Assembly (NCBI RefSeq): GCF_019443505.1
Contig: NZ_CP080377.1
Coordinates: 1,302,001-1,366,000, forward strand
Direction of reading: 5' to 3'
DNA: 64,000 bases
From: Janthinobacterium sp. PAMC25594
GTDB lineage: Bacteria > Pseudomonadota > Gammaproteobacteria > Burkholderiales > Burkholderiaceae_D
Shown here: positions 16,322 to 23,982 of the stretch, in pieces
Layout of the letters: each line of letters starts with the position of its first letter
How positions within the stretch are numbered: position 1 is the stretch's first letter
Translations under genes and position numbers: made by a program
Notes under the pieces: generated by a model
Told to the model about the DNA's origin: nothing
The model's database searches: none
What the model saw: only the letters and a program-made list of their open reading frames with translations

Positions 16322-18193
16322 ATGGCCTATATCCTGCGGGGCAAACTGTGCGGCTTGATCTGTGCCGAGTGTCCTGAAGCCTTGTCGCACGTCATCGTGC
16401 GCCTGTACCGCCCGCGCGACACGCAAAACGTCACGGCGCTGGCCGTGGCCAGCGCCAAGGAAACCTTCGCCATCCTCACTGACGAGGAAGTGCAGGCCAA
16501 AGCGCCGTTCCTGCTGGCCGAAGCGCGCACGGACGAGGACGGCAACTACAGCTTTACCCTGGAAGGCGATTACCAGGGTGAGGCCGTCGAGGTCGATATC
16601 CTGTGCCCCACCGTGCCGCAGTTGAAGCCAGGCCCGAAAGACCCCGTGCCGCTGCAATTTTCCATCACCACCATCCAGCCCCGCTGGCGCCAGGTCGACA
16701 ACGATTTCCTCGCCATCTGGGATTACTGCCTGCCGCAACGCTTCTGGTGCCTGATGCGTGCCCGCTTCGGCGCCTGGACCATCTGCGGCCGGCTGCGCAC
16801 CTGCGATGCGCCCCACACGCCGATCGCCGGCGCCACCGTGCGCGCCTTCGACGCGGACTGGCTGCAGGACGATGCGCTGGGCGTGGCCGTCACCGATGCC
16901 ACGGGGCGCTTCCGCATCGATTACCTGACGTCGGATTTCACGCTCACGCCGTTCTCGCCGTTCATCAACGTGGAATTCACCAGCGGCCCCGACGTGTATT
17001 TCACGGCGCAGCTGGGCAGCGTGACCATCCTGTCGGAAACGCAAGCGAACGGCCGTCAGCCGGGACGCGAAAACGTGGGCCACTGTTTCTGTGTGGAACT
17101 GTGCTCGAAAGACGTCTTGCCGCCCGACGTGGAAGGCGTGCCCCACTGGCAGCAGGTGGAAGTGTTCGACATCCACCCGTTCCCCTCGCTGGCCGGCTTT
17201 TCCGCGCAAGGCTATGCGGGCGGCGCCGGCGCATCGTATGTGTTCGCCGGCGGCGTCACTCTGAAAGGCAATTGCCCGCTGCGCAACAGCGCCATCCCCG
17301 CCAATCCGCTCGAATACCGCTTCCTGATCGGCGAATGGTCCTGGCCGGGCGGCAACGACGACCCGACAGCCTTGCCGACGGTGGCGCCGGCCAGCCTGGT
17401 GCCTTTGACGCAAGTGCTCGGCACCCTCGTCGGCTATGTGTTTTATACGAATGGACTGGGCCTCGCCGACTCGGCACAGGTGATCGTCGATGCGAGCGAT
17501 CTGAAACCGGGTGGCTGGATACGGGTGGACGGCAAGCAAGTCACTGTGGACATGCGCGATGGCACGACGGCCATCGTCATCGTGCAGCAGAATATCTTCC
17601 TGCGCACCTTCGATTTGCTCACCGTCAATACGCCCGCCATCACCAGCCTGCATCCGGCCAAGCTGCCGGGCGGCTTGCCGATACTCGACGCGGGCCGCAG
17701 CCTGACGGCGGCCGAAAGCGAACCGATACGTCGCTACCGCCTGGGCTTCGAGGTGCGCGACGGCAACACCCTGGCCATCGTGGCCACGGATGGGCTCGAT
17801 TCCATCGTCTTCGACAACTCGCCCGTCATCGTGGCGCTGGATCTGGAAGAGTTGCGCAGCAATGCCTGCAACCCCATCGCGGGCGGCCTCGTGCATATCC
17901 TGTACACGATCGACCACCCGCATTTGCGCTTTTTCAATATCACGATTTCCAACAACAACGGCATCGCGCACCCGCCGCCACCGCTGCCGGCCGCCAGTTT
18001 CACGCCGCCGCCACCGCCCAGCAATTATCTGTTCCGCGGCGGCGCGGGCGGACCGCATCTGTCGGGCAACAATGGCGGTTTTCCCGTCAACGTGGCGCTC
18101 GACCCGCCGTGCGCCTACCGCGTGGCCATCGAATGGCAGACGCGGCATTACCTGGCATCCAGCCACAGCATAGACCGACTCTACTGTAAATAA
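16322..18193 (+). CDS. Uncharacterised protein with transthyretin-like modules
   Basis: A 623-residue protein I do not recognise. Two stretches look like carboxypeptidase-regulatory or transthyretin-like beta-sandwich modules: one near residues 60-85 (RTDEDGNYSF) and one near 170-205 (TPIAGATVRAF, then TDATGRFRIDY). There are several Cys-rich patches, such as CGLICAEC at the N-terminus and HCFCVELCSKD near 260, and a proline-rich segment of PPPP runs near residue 545. There is no signal peptide, so it is cytoplasmic or exported by an uncommon route. The ATG at 16322 follows a GGAG. It stands alone between a hydrolase and a convergent LysR gene. Confidence 0.8.
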   Translation: MAYILRGKLCGLICAECPEALSHVIVRLYRPRDTQNVTALAVASAKETFAILTDEEVQAKAPFLLAEARTDEDGNYSFTLEGDYQGEAVEVDILCPTVPQLKPGPKDPVPLQFSITTIQPRWRQVDNDFLAIWDYCLPQRFWCLMRARFGAWTICGRLRTCDAPHTPIAGATVRAFDADWLQDDALGVAVTDATGRFRIDYLTSDFTLTPFSPFINVEFTSGPDVYFTAQLGSVTILSETQANGRQPGRENVGHCFCVELCSKDVLPPDVEGVPHWQQVEVFDIHPFPSLAGFSAQGYAGGAGASYVFAGGVTLKGNCPLRNSAIPANPLEYRFLIGEWSWPGGNDDPTALPTVAPASLVPLTQVLGTLVGYVFYTNGLGLADSAQVIVDASDLKPGGWIRVDGKQVTVDMRDGTTAIVIVQQNIFLRTFDLLTVNTPAITSLHPAKLPGGLPILDAGRSLTAAESEPIRRYRLGFEVRDGNTLAIVATDGLDSIVFDNSPVIVALDLEELRSNACNPIAGGLVHILYTIDHPHLRFFNITISNNNGIAHPPPPLPAASFTPPPPPSNYLFRGGAGGPHLSGNNGGFPVNVALDPPCAYRVAIEWQTRHYLASSHSIDRLYCK

Positions 18194-18366
18194 GCCATAA
18201 AAAGCTGCGGCGCGTCGCTCAGCAGGTGGCTGGCGCCCGTGGCCGAGAGGCGGCGGTAATGCCGGCGTTCGGCACTGACGGTGACAACATCAGCGGACGG
18301 CGGTAAAACATGGAATTGCTGACTAGAGAGGAAATCCATGCACCAGTCTTGTATTGCAATTGACAA

Positions 18367-19278
18367 TTAGTTCCCACTAAAACCTTCCCGAAAAACCTGC
18401 GCCAGAAAGTCCACGAACGCTTGCACCTTGGCGGCGCGCAGCTGGCGCGGGTGGAACAGCGCCCACAGGTCCGGTCCCCGCGTGCGGAACGGTTGCAGCA
18501 CGGGCACCAGAGTCCCCTCGCGCAGCGGCTGCAGCACGGAAACGGACAGCGCCTGCACGATGCCGCAACCGGCCTGGGCGGCGGCGATCATCGATTCGAT
18601 ATGGTCGAAAGCCAGCGCGGCTGGCGGCGTGTGGGCATACGGCTCGCCCGCGTCCCCGTCCTGGAACAGCCAGGGCCGCACCTGGCGCGCTTTCGGATAC
18701 AGGAAATGCAGGCAAGCAAATTGATCGAGTTCCTGCGGCGACGACGGCAGGCCATGCCGGGCGACAAAAGCGGGAGAAGCGCAGCACAGGTAATCCATGC
18801 TCAGCAGGCTGCGCGCCACCAGCGACGAATCCTGCGGTTCGCCGATGCGCAGCATGACGTCGATGCCCTCTTCCACCATGTCGATCAGGCGGTCGCTGAC
18901 CGTCAGGCGCAGGGAAATATCGGGATAGGCGGCGATAAAGCGGGGCAAGGCGGGCGCCACCAGGTTACGGCTGATGCTGCTGGGCATATCCACGCGCAGG
19001 CTGCCCGAGGGTTTCCCTGCCGCCTGCAGCAGGCTCGTTTCCAGCGCGGCCATATCGGCCAGCACCTGGCGCGCCTGCGCATGGCACTGCCGGCCTTCGG
19101 CCGTCAGTGACATGCTGCGCGTGGTGCGCTGCAAGAGGCGCACGCCGAAATGCTTTTCCAGCGCCGCTACCTGGTTCGTCACGGAAGACGTGGAAATGCC
19201 CAGGCGCTGCGCCGCCTTGCTGAAACCGCCCGCCTCGACCACGGCGCAAAACACCTGCATTGCTGCCAGCCTGTCCAT
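18367..19278 (-). CDS. LysR family transcriptional regulator
   Basis: A 303-residue LysR regulator. The winged helix-turn-helix (MDRLAAMQVFCAVVEAGGF, then the recognition segment STSSVTNQVAALE) covers residues 1-60, and the substrate-binding domain follows. The ATG at 19278 has an AGGAGAGGAAAG ribosome site; a seven-residue upstream extension is less likely. It is divergent from the quinone oxidoreductase gene (start 19399), a very common pairing in which the LysR protein controls a stress-induced oxidoreductase. It belongs to the large group with the DRLxAMxVFxxVVE N-terminus. The inducer is unknown. Confidence 0.92.
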   Translation of the reverse strand: MDRLAAMQVFCAVVEAGGFSKAAQRLGISTSSVTNQVAALEKHFGVRLLQRTTRSMSLTAEGRQCHAQARQVLADMAALETSLLQAAGKPSGSLRVDMPSSISRNLVAPALPRFIAAYPDISLRLTVSDRLIDMVEEGIDVMLRIGEPQDSSLVARSLLSMDYLCCASPAFVARHGLPSSPQELDQFACLHFLYPKARQVRPWLFQDGDAGEPYAHTPPAALAFDHIESMIAAAQAGCGIVQALSVSVLQPLREGTLVPVLQPFRTRGPDLWALFHPRQLRAAKVQAFVDFLAQVFREGFSGN

Positions 19279-19398
19279 GCTTTCCTCTCCTGTTTTCAAT
19301 GATTATCCACGAAACTGAAATAGTGCATCGGGCCGCGCCCCGTTTTTCTTTGCACGCCGTCAGCCTAGACTGGCCGCATCAACCCAACGGAGAACACC

Positions 19399-20385
19399 AT
19401 GCAAGCCCTCGTCCTGACTACCTTTGCCGCCCCCATGAGCATTGAGCACCTGCCCGTGCCGCAGCCCGGCCCCGGGCAAGTCCTCGTGCGCATCGCCGCC
19501 AGCGGCGTCAATCCGCTCGACACGAAAATCGCCGCCGGTGCCGCGCCGCACGCCCGGCCCCGCCTGCCCGCCATCCTCGGCATGGACGTGGCCGGCACGG
19601 TGGCGGCCGTGGGTGATGGCGTGACAACTTTTCACGTTGGAGCAACAGTGTATGGCATGGCGGGCGGCATCGGCGGCGTCCAGGGCTCGCTGGCCGAATA
19701 CGGCGTCTTCGACGCCGCCCTGCTGGCGCCCGTGCCGCCAGGACTGAGTTTGCGCGAAGCGGCCGCCCTGCCCCTCGTCTTCATCACGGCCTGGGAAGGG
19801 CTGGTGGACCGCGCCCACGTGCAGGCGGGCGACAGCGTGCTCGTGCATGGCGGCGCGGGCGGCGTGGGCCACATGGCCGTGCAGCTGGCCGCCGCCCTTG
19901 GCGCCAGAGTGTATGCCACGGGCAGCGCCGCCAGCCGCGCTGTCATCGAGGCGCTGGGCGCGCGCTTCATCGATTACCGCACCAGCACGGTGGATGACTA
20001 CGTGGCCGAGCATACGGGTGGCGTGGGTTTCGACATCGTCTACGATACGGTGGGCGGCGCCACCCTGGACGCCAGTTTCAAGGCGGCACGCATCTACGGC
20101 GGCCACGTCGTCAGCTGCCTGGGCTGGGGCACGTTCGCCCTGAGCCCGCTGACGGCGCGCGCGGCGACTTACTCGGGCGTGTTCACCCTGCTGCCCCTGT
20201 TGAGCGGTGAGCATCACGCGCGCCATGGCGCCATCCTGCGCGAAGCCAACAAGCTGATCGACGCTGGCAAGTTAAATGTACGGCTCGATCCGCGCCGCTT
20301 TACTCTGCACACGGCACACGAGGCGCATATGGCGCAGATGGACGGCAGCGCGCGCGGCAAGCTGGTGGTGGAGGTGCAGGACTGA
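19399..20385 (+). CDS. Zinc-type alcohol dehydrogenase-like / NADPH:quinone oxidoreductase
   Basis: A 328-residue member of the medium-chain dehydrogenase/reductase superfamily, quinone oxidoreductase branch. The N-terminal GroES-like domain contains GVNPLDTKI and GMDVAGTV. The NADP-binding loop HGGAGGVGHMAVQLA is at about residues 149-163. No structural or catalytic zinc cysteines are visible, which favours the zinc-free quinone reductase branch. The ATG at 19399 follows GGAG. It is divergent from the LysR gene at 19278 and probably induced through it. The true substrate, such as an electrophilic enone or quinone, is not defined. Confidence 0.9.
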   Translation: MQALVLTTFAAPMSIEHLPVPQPGPGQVLVRIAASGVNPLDTKIAAGAAPHARPRLPAILGMDVAGTVAAVGDGVTTFHVGATVYGMAGGIGGVQGSLAEYGVFDAALLAPVPPGLSLREAAALPLVFITAWEGLVDRAHVQAGDSVLVHGGAGGVGHMAVQLAAALGARVYATGSAASRAVIEALGARFIDYRTSTVDDYVAEHTGGVGFDIVYDTVGGATLDASFKAARIYGGHVVSCLGWGTFALSPLTARAATYSGVFTLLPLLSGEHHARHGAILREANKLIDAGKLNVRLDPRRFTLHTAHEAHMAQMDGSARGKLVVEVQD

Positions 20386-20458
20386 ATACGGGCTTGTTTC
20401 CCGCGCACTGAAGCGTTAATATGCAAGAATATACTTGCATATCAAGATGAGGCCGGCA

Positions 20459-20782
20459 ATGCGTGAAAAACTGGAAAAACTGCTGGCGCAGGGACGCGAC
20501 AGCGCCCTGCTGCGCTTTGGCCTGGGAGATGCCTGCCTGAAAGACAATGACGCCGAGCAAGCGGCCATCCACCTGGCGCAGGCGACGCAACAGCAAAAAA
20601 GCTATTCCGCCGCCTGGAAACTGCTGGGCAAGGCCCTGCACCAGCTGGGGCGGCTGGACGAAGCGCAGGCCGCCTGGACGACGGGCGTGACGGTGGCCCA
20701 GCAGCAAGGCGACCTGCAAGCCGTCAAGGAAATGACGGTGTTCCTGAAACGCCTGCAAAAACAGCGGCAGGCGGCCGAGTAA
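20459..20782 (+). CDS. Small TPR-repeat protein
   Basis: A 107-residue cytoplasmic protein with about two tetratricopeptide repeats: one around residues 13-45 and a second around 48-78, where AWKLLGKALHQLGRLDEAQAAW is split by the usual small-residue positions. TPR proteins act as protein-binding scaffolds. The ATG at 20459 is favoured because an AGG-containing site lies six bases upstream; an ATG at 20447 and a TTG at 20435 are alternatives. The gene converges on the metallo-beta-lactamase gene with only six bases between stop codons. No partner is evident. Confidence 0.75.
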   Translation: MREKLEKLLAQGRDSALLRFGLGDACLKDNDAEQAAIHLAQATQQQKSYSAAWKLLGKALHQLGRLDEAQAAWTTGVTVAQQQGDLQAVKEMTVFLKRLQKQRQAAE

Positions 20783-20788
20783 AACCGT

Positions 20789-21712
20789 TTAAGGCGCGTG
20801 CGCCGCGCCCCGCTCTTTCGCCAGACGCTTGGCCAGCAAGCCGCCCGCTTCGGCCGCATAGGCGCGGCAGGCATTCGCGTCGATCAGGGGATTGTCCGTA
20901 CCACTGCGCCTGGCGGCCTTGCCCAGCACGTCCGTCGTGCCCGGATGCACGGGGATGATGATGTCGCACGGCAAGGCAGCCACCTTGGCGATGCTCGCTT
21001 CGAACGAGGCCGAAATGTCCGGCGTCTTGCCTTTGCCAATGTAAGTAAAATCGCCGCTCGCATACGGGTTCAGGCTGTCCGCGTACACCACCTCCAGGCA
21101 GCGCTGGCCTTCGCACGAGGTCCAGGTCCACGTCGTGCCGCCGGGCGTGTGGCCCGGCGTCATGTGGGCCGTCAATACCAATGGGCCCACCTTGACGGTA
21201 TCGCCCTCGCCCACCGCCTTGACCTTGGCCACTTTGGCCACATGCACGACGGGATCAGCCTGGTATTGCGGGTCATCCTTGCCATTCGTGCCGCTTTGCA
21301 GCACGGGGGCGGCCGCTGCGCTGGCCACCACGGTGGCGCCGCTGGCCCTTTGCAGCGCGGCGATGCCGCCCGCATGGTCCCAGTGCGCATGCGAATTGAG
21401 GATATATTTCACATCCTCGATGCGAAAGCCCAGCGCCTTGATGTTTTCCACGATCAGGGGAGCCGATTGCGGCAGCGCGCCGTCGAGCAGGATGTGGCCC
21501 TGCGGGCTCGTCACCAGCACGGCGGACAGGCCGGCCGTGCCCACATACCAGCTATTGCCATAGATATTGAATGGCTTGACGGGCGCATTCCATTCCTTGC
21601 AATTGTCGCAATTAACCGGTTTATCCTGCAGCGGTGCGGGGGTCTTCGCCTGCACCGTGCCTGCCGCCATGGTCGCAACCGTAGCCAGCATCAACTTCGC
21701 CAATAGTGTCAT
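20789..21712 (-). CDS. Subclass B3 metallo-beta-lactamase (THIN-B-like)
   Basis: A 307-residue periplasmic zinc beta-lactamase. The signal peptide is residues 1-22 (ending TVQA). The zinc ligands of the B3 subclass are all visible: His108, His110, Asp112 and His113 in the HAHWDH motif, His188 in MTPGHTPG, and His256 in PVHPG; ADS at 211-213 fits the B3 serine that coordinates water. B3 enzymes hydrolyse penicillins, cephalosporins and carbapenems; J. lividum is known to carry the chromosomal B3 enzyme THIN-B, which this resembles. The second ATG (21712) is chosen because GGAG lies seven bases upstream; the first ATG (21718) touches that site. It lies just downstream of the BlaI/M56 pair. Confidence 0.93.
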   Translation of the reverse strand: MTLLAKLMLATVATMAAGTVQAKTPAPLQDKPVNCDNCKEWNAPVKPFNIYGNSWYVGTAGLSAVLVTSPQGHILLDGALPQSAPLIVENIKALGFRIEDVKYILNSHAHWDHAGGIAALQRASGATVVASAAAAPVLQSGTNGKDDPQYQADPVVHVAKVAKVKAVGEGDTVKVGPLVLTAHMTPGHTPGGTTWTWTSCEGQRCLEVVYADSLNPYASGDFTYIGKGKTPDISASFEASIAKVAALPCDIIIPVHPGTTDVLGKAARRSGTDNPLIDANACRAYAAEAGGLLAKRLAKERGAAHAP

Positions 21713-21729
21713 CTTCATCTCCAGAGTGT

Positions 21730-21759
21730 AAAAAGAAGGGCGCCCGCACTGGCGCGCCC
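21730..21759 (-). terminator. Terminator-like hairpin between the sensor and lactamase genes
   Basis: On the minus strand a GC-rich stem of about eight pairs with one bulge (21738-21745 with 21751-21759, five-base loop) is followed by TTCTTTTT (21730-21737). It lies in the 56-base gap between the M56-fusion stop and the lactamase start. It would attenuate read-through or mark a separate promoter for the lactamase. Confidence 0.65.
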
Positions 21760-21768
21760 GGGGGGGTA

Positions 21769-23532
21769 TCAATGCATGGGGCCAGTCCTGTCGGCCAGGG
21801 TGTCGCGGATGTGGCCGGCGTCGAGCGAGCGCCGCTGCGCGCCGTCGGCGTCCAGCAGCACCACGGTGACGTGCTTGCCGCCGCTGCGCATGCGCATTGT
21901 CAGGCAGCTGCCCGCCGCGTGGCTGCTGCCCGTCTTCGACAGCAAGATGTCCCAGCCTTGGCCGCCCACCAGCGGGTTCGTGTTGTGCAAGGTGCGGACC
22001 TTGCCATTGACGGCCACGCTCGCTTGCGGGTGGCTGGTGATGTTCGCGATGTCGGGATAGCGCGCGGCCGCCGCGACGATCTTCGCCACCTCGCTGGCCG
22101 TGGACGTATTCGCCGGCGAACTGCCGACGGGGTCCGTCAGGGTGGTGCGCGTCAAGCCCAGGCTGCGGATCTTCGCTTGCAATGCCTGATGAAATGCCAC
22201 GCTGCCGCCGGGATAGGTGCGCGCCAGCGCGGCGGCGGCGCGGTTTTCGGACGGCAGCAGCGCCAGTTGCAACAGCGCGCCGCGCGACACGGCCACGCCC
22301 TCGGCCAGCAGGCTGTTGCGCTGCATTGAAGCGTCGGCATCGGCGCGCACGATGCGCAGCTGTTCGTCGGGGGCCAGGCCCGCGTCGAGCACCACCATGG
22401 CCGTCATCAGCTTGGTGATCGAGGCGATGGGCACGACGGCGTCCGCATCTTTCGCCATCAGCACCTGGCCCGTGCTATCGTCAAATACCAGCATGTGTTT
22501 TGCGCTGACGGGCAAGTCCAGCATCGCGACGGCGGCCTCGGCCAGGGTCGCTCCATTCACCTCGGGCTTGCCCTGCACCTGCAGCAGCAAGGTGGCGCAG
22601 GCCAGCAGCAAGGCGGGCACGGCCAGTTTCCAGCCGCCCGTGTCGGGGCCGGGCGCCATCAGCCGTTCTATGCGCGTCAGCAACGCCCCGCCGCGGGCCG
22701 ACATCAGCAAACCGGAGTGCTGCGGCACAGCCGTGTGCAGGGACAAGGCATGCAGCGCCGTGGCCAGCTGCTGCGGGTCTTGCAGCGCTTGCGCAGCCAG
22801 CGCGTCGGCCACCTGTTCCCGTTCGACCCGCATGCGCGCCGACAGCCACCAGACGACGGGGTGAAAGAACAGCAGCGCCTCGGCCACGCTTTGCAACAGG
22901 TTGACCAGGTAATCCCAGCGCCGCACGTGCGCCAGTTCATGCGCCAGCAGCGCTTCGAGCAAGGCGACGGGCATGCCGCTCAGCAAGACGGCCGGCAGCA
23001 GGATGACGGGGCGCCAGAAACCCACCGTGACGGGGCTGGACAATCCCCCATGCAGCTTCAGCGGCACTTGCCGACTGCGGCGCAAGCCCATGTGCAAGGC
23101 CAGCGCATCGAGGCGCGCCTGCCAGATGGCTGGCGCGGCCACTGCCTGGCGGCGCAGCCTGCCGACCCAGGCCAGGCCCAGGCACAGGCGCAAGCTCATC
23201 AAGCCGACACCGGCGCTCCAGGCCAGCACCAGGGCCGGCATCCACGCTTGCAGCGCGGCGCGCCAGGCGGGCGGCGCCGCCACCGGCAGCTGGGCCGGAG
23301 ATATGCCAGACAGCAGAGAAAGCAGGTGGATGGCGGGAATGCACAGGCACAGCAGCAGCGCCAGCGCGCAGACGGCATAGCGCCAGCGCGCGCTGGCGTG
23401 GCGCAGCAGCCGGAGCAGGACTGCGGAGACGGCGCCGACGATCACGCCCTGCCAGACAAAATACAGCAAGACCCAGCCCAGCGCAGGGACAAGGTTGCCC
23501 AATTCGATGCCCAGGCGCATGTCCAGGTTCAT
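21769..23532 (-). CDS. BlaR1-like M56 metallopeptidase fused to a PBP7-like D,D-peptidase domain
   Basis: A 587-residue membrane protein. Residues 1-320 form a BlaR1/MecR1-type M56 peptidase: transmembrane segments near 15-40, 50-73, 97-120 and 302-320, with the zinc motif HELAH at 198-202 and a conserved EREQVAD downstream. Residues 340-580 are not the usual class D-like sensor but a penicillin-binding domain of the S11 peptidase group, like PBP7 (PbpG): the catalytic SITK at 371-374, SEN at 428-430 and KTG at 533-535. The topology places this domain in the periplasm. The start overlaps the blaI stop by four bases. The likely job is to sense beta-lactams and trigger cleavage of BlaI; residual D,D-endopeptidase activity is possible. 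Confidence 0.85.
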   Translation of the reverse strand: MNLDMRLGIELGNLVPALGWVLLYFVWQGVIVGAVSAVLLRLLRHASARWRYAVCALALLLCLCIPAIHLLSLLSGISPAQLPVAAPPAWRAALQAWMPALVLAWSAGVGLMSLRLCLGLAWVGRLRRQAVAAPAIWQARLDALALHMGLRRSRQVPLKLHGGLSSPVTVGFWRPVILLPAVLLSGMPVALLEALLAHELAHVRRWDYLVNLLQSVAEALLFFHPVVWWLSARMRVEREQVADALAAQALQDPQQLATALHALSLHTAVPQHSGLLMSARGGALLTRIERLMAPGPDTGGWKLAVPALLLACATLLLQVQGKPEVNGATLAEAAVAMLDLPVSAKHMLVFDDSTGQVLMAKDADAVVPIASITKLMTAMVVLDAGLAPDEQLRIVRADADASMQRNSLLAEGVAVSRGALLQLALLPSENRAAAALARTYPGGSVAFHQALQAKIRSLGLTRTTLTDPVGSSPANTSTASEVAKIVAAAARYPDIANITSHPQASVAVNGKVRTLHNTNPLVGGQGWDILLSKTGSSHAAGSCLTMRMRSGGKHVTVVLLDADGAQRRSLDAGHIRDTLADRTGPMH

Positions 23533-23921
23533 GGCGCCTTGCCATCCTTGCTGCGCAGGATCTTTTCAATTTCCAGCCGTTCCGCGTCGCTCACGTGTTC
23601 GCGCAGCGCCGTCAGCACCAGCGCCTTGCCGGAACCGGAAAACACCTTGCCGATCAAGTCCTTGAGCAGACTCGTTTGCAGCTTTTCCTGCGCCTCGACG
23701 GCTGCATACAGCTGCGGCCGCTGGCTTTCGTCGCGGCTCAGCAAGCCCTTGCCATGCATCAGCTGCAACTGGCGCAGCACGGTGGCGTAGCTGGCGTCGG
23801 CACGCTCGACCGCCAGCGCGTCATACACGGCGCGCGCGTCGGACGGACCGCGTTGCCACAGGATGCGCAGCAGGTCCAGTTCGGCGGCCGTGGGATGGGG
23901 AGTGGAGGTATTTTTTAACAT
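23529..23921 (-). CDS. blaI: BlaI/MecI/CopY family transcriptional repressor
   Basis: A 130-residue repressor with an N-terminal winged helix-turn-helix (PTAAELDLLRILWQRGP, then the recognition helix ASYATVLRQLQLMHGKG at about residues 43-60) and a C-terminal dimerisation region (VSDAERLEIEKIL). In Gram-positive bacteria such proteins repress beta-lactamase genes until cleaved by BlaR1. Here the gene overlaps the M56-fusion gene by ATGA, giving a two-gene translationally coupled unit, with the B3 lactamase next. The start ATG at 23921 lies 18 bases from the first TCTAGA palindrome, so it is probably autoregulated. The symbol follows family and context. Confidence 0.9.
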   Translation of the reverse strand: MLKNTSTPHPTAAELDLLRILWQRGPSDARAVYDALAVERADASYATVLRQLQLMHGKGLLSRDESQRPQLYAAVEAQEKLQTSLLKDLIGKVFSGSGKALVLTALREHVSDAERLEIEKILRSKDGKAP

Positions 23922-23938
23922 GACGCCAGAATACCGAT

Positions 23939-23972
23939 TCTAGAACGCCTTGTCTAGAACTTTTTTTCTAGT
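23939..23972. promoter_or_regulatory. Three phased TCTAGA sites, candidate BlaI operator
   Basis: TCTAGA occurs at 23939-23944 and 23953-23958, and TCTAGT at 23967-23972; each copy is followed by AAC or TC and the period is exactly 14 bases. The first two are perfect palindromes. The array lies 18-51 bases upstream of the blaI start. It differs from the Gram-positive TACA/TGTA box, so recognition by this BlaI is an inference from position and symmetry. Confidence 0.55.
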
Positions 23973-23982
23973 TCATGCCTGA

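Noticed and set aside
16208..18166. Minus-strand open frame of 652 codons opposite the transthyretin-like gene
   Set aside because: Its product is rich in Arg, His and Gln without motifs or a ribosome site, while the forward frame has both a ribosome site and normal composition.
18181..18366. Minus-strand frame of 61 codons between the large hypothetical and LysR genes
   Set aside because: It is short, lacks a ribosome site and overlaps the end of the hypothetical gene. It could be a remnant of a lost gene, but the evidence is too thin.
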